Positions 58,601 through 64,000 of a stretch of 64,000 nt of DNA are shown here, piece by piece. Location: contig JAFGTP010000040.1 in the NCBI GenBank assembly GCA_016934035.1, positions 124,001 to 188,000 of the forward strand, given 5' to 3'. Positions within the stretch are counted from its first letter, which is position 1. Every line of letters starts with the position of its first letter. Source of the DNA: Fidelibacterota bacterium (lineage in GTDB: Bacteria > Fidelibacterota > UBA2242 > JAFGTP01). Both the position numbers and the translations under genes were made by a program. The notes under the pieces were generated by a model. The model searched no databases, was not told the origin of the DNA, and was given only the letters and a program-made list of their open reading frames with translations.

Positions 58601-59494
58601 ATGGTCCATGCCAATATTTTACAGACTATCGGGAGAACACCCTTGGTAAAAATCAACAATATGATCTATAAACCGGGCGTCAATATTTATGCAAAACTGG
58701 AAGGTTTCAATCCCACCGGAAGCATCAAAGACAGGATTGCCTGGCGAATGATCCAGCAGGCCGAAAATGCAGGCGTGCTGACCCGGGACAAGGTTATCAT
58801 AGAACCCACATCCGGCAATACCGGAATCGGACTGGCCATGATTGGGGCGGCCAGGGGATATCAGGTGGTAATCGTCATGAGCGAAGGGGTCAGTGAAGAG
58901 CGTCGCAAAATTCTGCGGGCTTTCGGAGCCGAAGTGGTGTTGACAGAAAAAAAATATGGAACTGACGGAGCGATATGCAGGGCGAAAATGATGGTGGCTA
59001 CAGAGCCGGATAAATATTTTTTCCCGAACCAGTTTTCAAATGAATACAACAAAATTGCCCATTACAAGGCTACCAGCCAGGAAATTTGGGAACAAACCAA
59101 TGGCGAGATTGATTATTTTGTATCATCAATCGGGACTTCCGGCACTATTATGGGCGTTGGCAAGGCGCTGAAAGAAAATAAACCATCGATCAAAATCGTC
59201 TGCGCCTATCCTGAAAAAAACCATTATATACAAGGTTTGAAAAACATGGAAGAAGCCCTGGTACCTGAAATCTATGAGCCGGATCAGATTGACGAGAACA
59301 TCGTTGTCAGTTCTGAAGAAAGCTTTGAAGTGGCGCGTCGAATTGTGAGAAACGAAGGTATATTCGTCGGCATGAGCAGTGGTGCTGCGATGCTGGCTGC
59401 AATGAAACTCAGTGAAAAAATCAGCCGGGGAAATATTGTGGTGATTTTCCCTGACCGTGGTGATAAATATTTAAGCACCGGTTTGTTTGGGTAG
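58601..59494 (+). CDS. PLP-dependent cysteine synthase family (CysK/CysM-like)
   Basis: IGRTPLVKINNM, FNPTGSIKDRIAWRMI (PLP Lys), EPTSGNTGIGLAMIGAARGY, SSIGTSGTIMGVGKAL. Confidence 0.95.
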   Translation: MVHANILQTIGRTPLVKINNMIYKPGVNIYAKLEGFNPTGSIKDRIAWRMIQQAENAGVLTRDKVIIEPTSGNTGIGLAMIGAARGYQVVIVMSEGVSEERRKILRAFGAEVVLTEKKYGTDGAICRAKMMVATEPDKYFFPNQFSNEYNKIAHYKATSQEIWEQTNGEIDYFVSSIGTSGTIMGVGKALKENKPSIKIVCAYPEKNHYIQGLKNMEEALVPEIYEPDQIDENIVVSSEESFEVARRIVRNEGIFVGMSSGAAMLAAMKLSEKISRGNIVVIFPDRGDKYLSTGLFG

Positions 59495-59558
59495 GTCCAT
59501 TGTCAATAGTTGCAGAGGGTAGGGCCTTCCTGATATTTTGAACTGATCAATGGTGCAC

Positions 59559-60275
59559 TCACAGATGATTGATCAAATCCATGGGATAAGAGATGATGAT
59601 TTTAGCCCCGTTTTTTACCAATTCTTCCCTTTCCCTGAATCCCCAAAGGACGCCAACACCAACCATGCCGGCGCTGAGGGCTGTCTGCATATCGATACCT
59701 GAGTCCCCGATGAAAAGCATCTGCCCGGGAGCGGTCCTCAATTTTTTACACATGTCCAGGGCGACCTTCGGATTTGGTTTTTTCTCTTCTTCAGTGGATA
59801 AGCCGGCAACGATTTCGAAGCAATCAGGTAACAATCTCCGGACAATTTTTTGGGTAAATTCATCGGCTTTGTTTGATAGTATGCAGAGTTTCAGGTTGCG
59901 TGATTTCATTTCTTCTATCAAAGATGTTATGCCGGCATAGGGTCTTGTCTGGACCGTACAATGCTCACGGTACAGAGCCACCATTTGGTCATAAACATTT
60001 TTTATGGTCCGATCATCCCGAACGGTTTCAGGCAGAGAAACTCGTACCAGATTCATAATTCCTTTCCCCAGAAAATTTTTGTAGGCTTCTACAGAATGAT
60101 TTGGAAAATGATGGGTAAGCAATATGTGATTCATGGAATCTGCCAAATCTTCCAGAGAATTTACCAGGGTACCATCCAAATCAAAAATTGCACCTTTTAT
60201 ATTCAGGTCAGTATTCAAATATTTCTCCTTTGACAATGGAAAACCGGTTTGCAAACTGATGGAGTCAATTGACAT
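59559..60275 (-). CDS. HAD-family phosphatase (phosphoglycolate phosphatase-like)
   Basis: GAIFDLDGTLVNSLEDLADSMN, LCILSNKADEF, KKPNPK, FIGDSGIDMQTALSAGM. Start codon uncertain. Confidence 0.9.
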   Translation of the reverse strand: MSIDSISLQTGFPLSKEKYLNTDLNIKGAIFDLDGTLVNSLEDLADSMNHILLTHHFPNHSVEAYKNFLGKGIMNLVRVSLPETVRDDRTIKNVYDQMVALYREHCTVQTRPYAGITSLIEEMKSRNLKLCILSNKADEFTQKIVRRLLPDCFEIVAGLSTEEEKKPNPKVALDMCKKLRTAPGQMLFIGDSGIDMQTALSAGMVGVGVLWGFREREELVKNGAKIIISYPMDLINHL

Positions 60276-60348
60276 TCAGGTTTGACTGCTAGCAGAAGCA
60301 CTGTGATTTTGGGTTTTTGAAGAAAAACCGGATGGGACGAGGAATGAA

Positions 60349-61122
60349 TTAATTTCTGTTCCTGACATAGATGTGCTTAATTCGTCGGTTTTCGACGTCT
60401 CTTTCATCAATTTCAAAATGGACTTTCAAGGATTTAATCAGGGGCGTAAGTTTCTGAAATCCATAGTTTCTTGGGTCAAAATCCGGTTTTTTTTTCATAA
60501 TCAGGTTGCCGACTTCTGCCAGGAAAGCCCAGCCCAGGTCATCGGCCAGATCATCGATCGTTATTTTTAACAGATTGATAAATTTATCGTCAATGGCATC
60601 AATTTCATCGTTTCCATGTGGCGCTAAACTGGGTGTGCTGGTTTTGGTTACCGGTGTTGTGCCGGCCTGTTTTCTTCCACCGGACTCAATGATTTCTATA
60701 TAGATGAATTTGTCGCAGGCTACGATGAAAGGGCCGGGTGTCTTTTTTTCGCCAATTCCAATGACCAGCATTCCCGATTCCCGCAATCGTGTCGCCAGTC
60801 TCGTGAAATCGCTGTCACTGGAAACCAGGCAGAACCCGTCAACTTTTTGGCTGTGCAGAATGTCCATGGCGTCAATGATCATGGCTGAATCGGTAGCATT
60901 TTTCCCTGATGTGTAGCTGTATTGCTGTACCGGTGTAATGGCATGTTCCAGCAAGGCCGGCTTCCAACCGGAAACTGTCGGTTTGGTCCAGTCGCCGTAT
61001 ATCCTTTTGATCGTCGGTGTTCCCAGTTTTGCGATTTCATCCAGCATGCCTTTGATATTTGAATAGGGAATGTTGTCCGCATCGATGAGCACGGCTAATT
61101 TTAAATCGTTTTTTTCTCTCAT
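60349..61122 (-). CDS. NYN-domain putative RNase with C-terminal OST-HTH/LOTUS domain
   Basis: LAVLIDADNIPYSNIKGMLDEI, DSAMIIDAMDILHSQKVDGFCLVSSDSDFTRLATRLRESGMLVIGIGE; C-terminal LGWAFLAEVGNLIMKKKPDFDPRNYGFQKLTPLIKSLKVHFEID. Confidence 0.9.
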   Translation of the reverse strand: MREKNDLKLAVLIDADNIPYSNIKGMLDEIAKLGTPTIKRIYGDWTKPTVSGWKPALLEHAITPVQQYSYTSGKNATDSAMIIDAMDILHSQKVDGFCLVSSDSDFTRLATRLRESGMLVIGIGEKKTPGPFIVACDKFIYIEIIESGGRKQAGTTPVTKTSTPSLAPHGNDEIDAIDDKFINLLKITIDDLADDLGWAFLAEVGNLIMKKKPDFDPRNYGFQKLTPLIKSLKVHFEIDERDVENRRIKHIYVRNRN

Positions 61123-61263
61123 GGGTGTACTTTCATGGTTCTGACAAAAGAAATTGTCCGGTTTTTTTCGATTGATAAAATCATGGTGCAATTTAATCAA
61201 CTTTAGGGATTTATCAACGCACCTTTTTTTATAACATCAGTTCTATGTATGATAATTACTCAA

Positions 61264-61380
61264 TTATTTTTTAGCAGTTATCCCATGAAATATCTCATTG
61301 GAGACAATTTCGATTGTCACTTTTCCAGGTCCCGGACGATAATGGGAATTATCGTCAACAGTTGGAATCTTGTCCTGCAT
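61264..61380 (-). CDS. Possible 38-aa small ORF directly after SulP gene
   Basis: MQDKIPTVDDNSHYRPGPGKVTIEIVSNEIFHGITAKK*, 6 nt after sulP-like stop; no clear RBS. Confidence 0.25.
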   Translation of the reverse strand: MQDKIPTVDDNSHYRPGPGKVTIEIVSNEIFHGITAKK

Positions 61381-61386
61381 GGCTTT

Positions 61387-63072
61387 TCAAGAGGCGATTT
61401 GAGCGGTTTTTTTATGAGGCAGGCTGGTGATCATTTCTAAAGCCTTATTCAGAGCATCATTGAAATTATTAAAAATCAATTCTCTGGCCAATAATTTTTC
61501 CATATGGTATTTCTCAAAGTCCTGCATGATTTCATTGTTGACACCGGAGAGAAGGACTTTAACGCCCTCTTTTTTTAATATTTTGATGGTGCCCTGAAGG
61601 TTGCGCAACCCGGTCTGATCGATGAAGGATACATGGCGCATACGAATAATCAGCACTTTGCTTTTCATCCCCAGTTCTTCAATCAGTTCGGAATACCGTT
61701 TGGCCGAACCGAAAAATAAGGGGCCGCTGATTTCATAGATTCCCAGTTCATCGGGCAATGCAGAATAATCTTCAATGATGTCGTTATCGACAATGTATTC
61801 GATGCGGTTTTCACTGATATCAGCCATCCGTTTCATGAATAATATTGCGGAAAGTACCACACCGACTTCTATGGCCACTGTCAGGTCAACAAAAACAGTC
61901 AAAAAGAAAGTGGTCAGCAAGATCAGGATATCAAAATAAGAGCCTTTCAGAATAGAGATAAACGACTTCCATTCGCTCATATTGTAGGCAACGACAATGA
62001 GAATACCTGCCAGGCAGGACATGGGAATGAGTTTGGCCCATTTTCCCAGAAAGAGCATGATCAGCAGTAATGTAATCGCGTGAATAATGCCGGATATCGG
62101 TGTTCTGCCCCCGTTTTTGACATTGGTGGCAGTGCGGGCGATAGCACCGGTGGCCGGTATGCCGCCGAAGAAGGGCGTGACGATATTGGCGATTCCCTGG
62201 GCGATGAGTTCGGTATTGGAGCGATGCTTGCCACCGATCATACCGTCGGAAACAACTGCTGATAATAAAGACTCGATACCACCCAGCAGGGCAATGGCCA
62301 GGGCTGGTTCCAGGTAATTTTTGATTTCCAGCAGATGAATTTTGGGAATATTGAAATCAAATCCGCTGGGAATATTCCCGAAATAAGTTTCGATTGTGGC
62401 CACATCCAGATGGAAAAAATGGACAATTGGAGTAATGACCAGGATGGCGATAAAAGAACCGGGGATTTTAGAGACGAATTTTTTTGAAAATACGGATATA
62501 GCAATGGTCACGACGGTCACAATCAGTGCAATCCGGTTAATCTGTCCCAGTTGGGAAAAATAAAGGACCCATTTATCATAAAAACCCGATGGTACATTAT
62601 CAATGGAAAGGCCCAGAGCATCTTTGATTTGAGTGGAAAAAATCACCAGGGCAATGCCGCTGGTAAAGCCGACAACCAGGGGGTGAGGAAAATATTTAAG
62701 CAAAGTACCCAGCCGGAAGAGGCCAAAGAGCACCATAAAAATACCGGCCAGAATCGTGGCGATGATCAGCCCGTTGGTGCCGTATTGTTCGACGATACCG
62801 TAAACAATAACGATAAATGCACCTGTAGGCCCGCCGATCTGAACACGGCTTCCGCCCAATAAGGAGATTAAAAAACCGGCAACAACCGCTGTGATAATTC
62901 CTTTTTCCGGCGAAACTCCGGAGGCCACGGCAAAGGCGATGGATAATGGAAGGGCGACAATTCCGACTACAATTCCCGCCAGTATATCACTGTAAACCTG
63001 ATGTTTGCTGATTCCGGTTTTGAGTATCGTATAGAGTTTTGGTTTAAAAATGTTGTTCATTTCATATCTCAC
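61387..63072 (-). CDS. SulP-family anion transporter with C-terminal STAS domain
   Basis: DILAGIVVGIVALPLSIAFAVASGVSPEKGIITAVVAGFLISLLGGSRVQIGGPTGAFIVIV; STAS VLIIRMRHVSFIDQTGLRNLQGTI. Confidence 0.96.
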   Translation of the reverse strand: MRYEMNNIFKPKLYTILKTGISKHQVYSDILAGIVVGIVALPLSIAFAVASGVSPEKGIITAVVAGFLISLLGGSRVQIGGPTGAFIVIVYGIVEQYGTNGLIIATILAGIFMVLFGLFRLGTLLKYFPHPLVVGFTSGIALVIFSTQIKDALGLSIDNVPSGFYDKWVLYFSQLGQINRIALIVTVVTIAISVFSKKFVSKIPGSFIAILVITPIVHFFHLDVATIETYFGNIPSGFDFNIPKIHLLEIKNYLEPALAIALLGGIESLLSAVVSDGMIGGKHRSNTELIAQGIANIVTPFFGGIPATGAIARTATNVKNGGRTPISGIIHAITLLLIMLFLGKWAKLIPMSCLAGILIVVAYNMSEWKSFISILKGSYFDILILLTTFFLTVFVDLTVAIEVGVVLSAILFMKRMADISENRIEYIVDNDIIEDYSALPDELGIYEISGPLFFGSAKRYSELIEELGMKSKVLIIRMRHVSFIDQTGLRNLQGTIKILKKEGVKVLLSGVNNEIMQDFEKYHMEKLLARELIFNNFNDALNKALEMITSLPHKKTAQIAS

Positions 63073-63200
63073 TATTGATTTGTTTCTGTTTCGAATCGTT
63101 TTAAAAAAATCTGATTTTAAATTTATTAAAATTTTTTGGAATAATTACGCAAGTTTTTTTAAGATTTTTTAATGGGGGTGACAAAATAACCGGAGTCAAT

Positions 63201-63234
63201 TGAAAAAGTCCCGAACCTTGAGAGATTCGGGACT
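63201..63234 (-). terminator. Rho-independent terminator of MFS gene
   Basis: Minus strand AGTCCCGAA-TCTCTCAAGG-TTCGGGACT-TTTT. Confidence 0.85.
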
Positions 63235-63315
63235 CAAACTGAAAGGGAATTTACCGGTTGAGGGCCCTGCTTTGTGAATGAAATAATCGCTTTTAGTGCA
63301 GGGCTCTGTCTGCCT

Positions 63316-64000
63316 TTATTTTTGCCGAATACGATAAAAGGCAAAGGCCCCAATAACAATAAAGGAGATCATCGGCAGGAAATAGGAGTAACTGACGCCA
63401 ATAAGGTCAATCAGTGCTCCCTGCAGTGGGGTGATGATAGCGCCACCCAGGATGGCCATGATCAGGCCGGATGAACCGACTTTGATTTCTGCGTCGGTGA
63501 GTCCTTCGCTGCCCATTCCGAAGATGGTTGGAAACATCAGGGACATAAAAGCTGAAATGCCAATCAGTGAAATGACACCGGCCATACCGCCAATAAAAAT
63601 AACACTGAGTGACAGCAAAATAGCCATGGCCGACGCAAAGAAGAGAAGTGTTTGAACTTTGTATTTTTTCATCAGCGCTGTAAAAACCCAGCGTGAAGCA
63701 CCAAATAAGACCAGTGCCCCGGTATGGTACCGCAGGGCTACTTCCGGTGTCACTTGCAGATGTTCCGGTATATAAAAATTGGTGTAGGTCCAGACGGTGA
63801 TCTGGGCGCCGACGTAAAAGAATTGGGCAATTACGGCAAAGGTGTAATTGGGTTTTTTGAATAAATCTTTGAAGGTCCTGAAAAGGTGAATGTGGTGACT
63901 GTCATCAGAAACCGAGGGCATTTTTGTCATGGCAATGAGGACCCAGACCCCAACCAGGATTGCAGCAATGGAGAGGTAGGGAAAAATGACAATGGCCAGG
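63316..64000 (-). CDS. FucP-like MFS sugar permease, 5' end cut by right window edge
   Basis: Frame stays open beyond the ORF-track Met (63930) to the window edge; FYVGAQITVWTYTNFYIPEHL, GMGSEGLTDAEIKVGSSGLIMAILGGAIITPLQGALIDLIG. Confidence 0.88.
   Translation of the reverse strand, partial: LAIVIFPYLSIAAILVGVWVLIAMTKMPSVSDDSHHIHLFRTFKDLFKKPNYTFAVIAQFFYVGAQITVWTYTNFYIPEHLQVTPEVALRYHTGALVLFGASRWVFTALMKKYKVQTLLFFASAMAILLSLSVIFIGGMAGVISLIGISAFMSLMFPTIFGMGSEGLTDAEIKVGSSGLIMAILGGAIITPLQGALIDLIGVSYSYFLPMISFIVIGAFAFYRIRQK

Noticed and set aside
1-64000. tRNA/rRNA/tmRNA genes, CRISPR arrays, transposases/integrases, prophage genes
   Set aside because: Looked for T-loop-like GGTTCGA stretches, regular spaced repeats and transposase/integrase motifs; none convincing. 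A tRNAscan/Infernal run would be decisive.

Overview
64 kb bacterial chromosomal window, probably from an FCB-group organism; lineage is my inference. Both strands are densely coding. From left to right: (1) a minus-strand dcw segment mraZ-rsmH-ftsL-like-PBP (truncated at the left edge), preceded by a rodZ-like gene, maf and a very large PorU/gingipain-like C25 peptidase with a FlgD-like C-terminal domain; (2) plus-strand ffh and rpsP-KH-rimM-trmD-rplS; (3) a Trk/Ktr-type K+ uptake operon with a coupled third membrane gene; (4) a five-gene overlapping operon: KamA-like lysine 2,3-aminomutase, GNAT-deacetylase fusion, two ATP-grasp ligases, GNAT; (5) assorted accessory genes; (6) a ~21 kb beta-glucan/glucomannan-type degradation locus (two GH5, GH3-PA14, two GH94, GH9, GH130, GPH/MFS and SSS transporters, LacI regulator, orphan hybrid-less histidine kinase) without SusC/SusD-like genes; (7) transglutaminase-like lipoprotein, cysteine synthase, HAD, NYN-LOTUS protein, SulP and an FucP-like MFS gene cut by the right edge. 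The best undescribed-system candidate is the KamA/GNAT-deacetylase/ATP-grasp operon. The best regulatory finds are three TTGACA-like/N17/TAATAT promoters carrying precisely placed repeats or palindromes (mraZ, trkH/ktrB, and a membrane-protein/wHTH pair). I found no convincing tRNA, rRNA, CRISPR array or transposase. All functional calls are from reading motifs by eye, with no database search.
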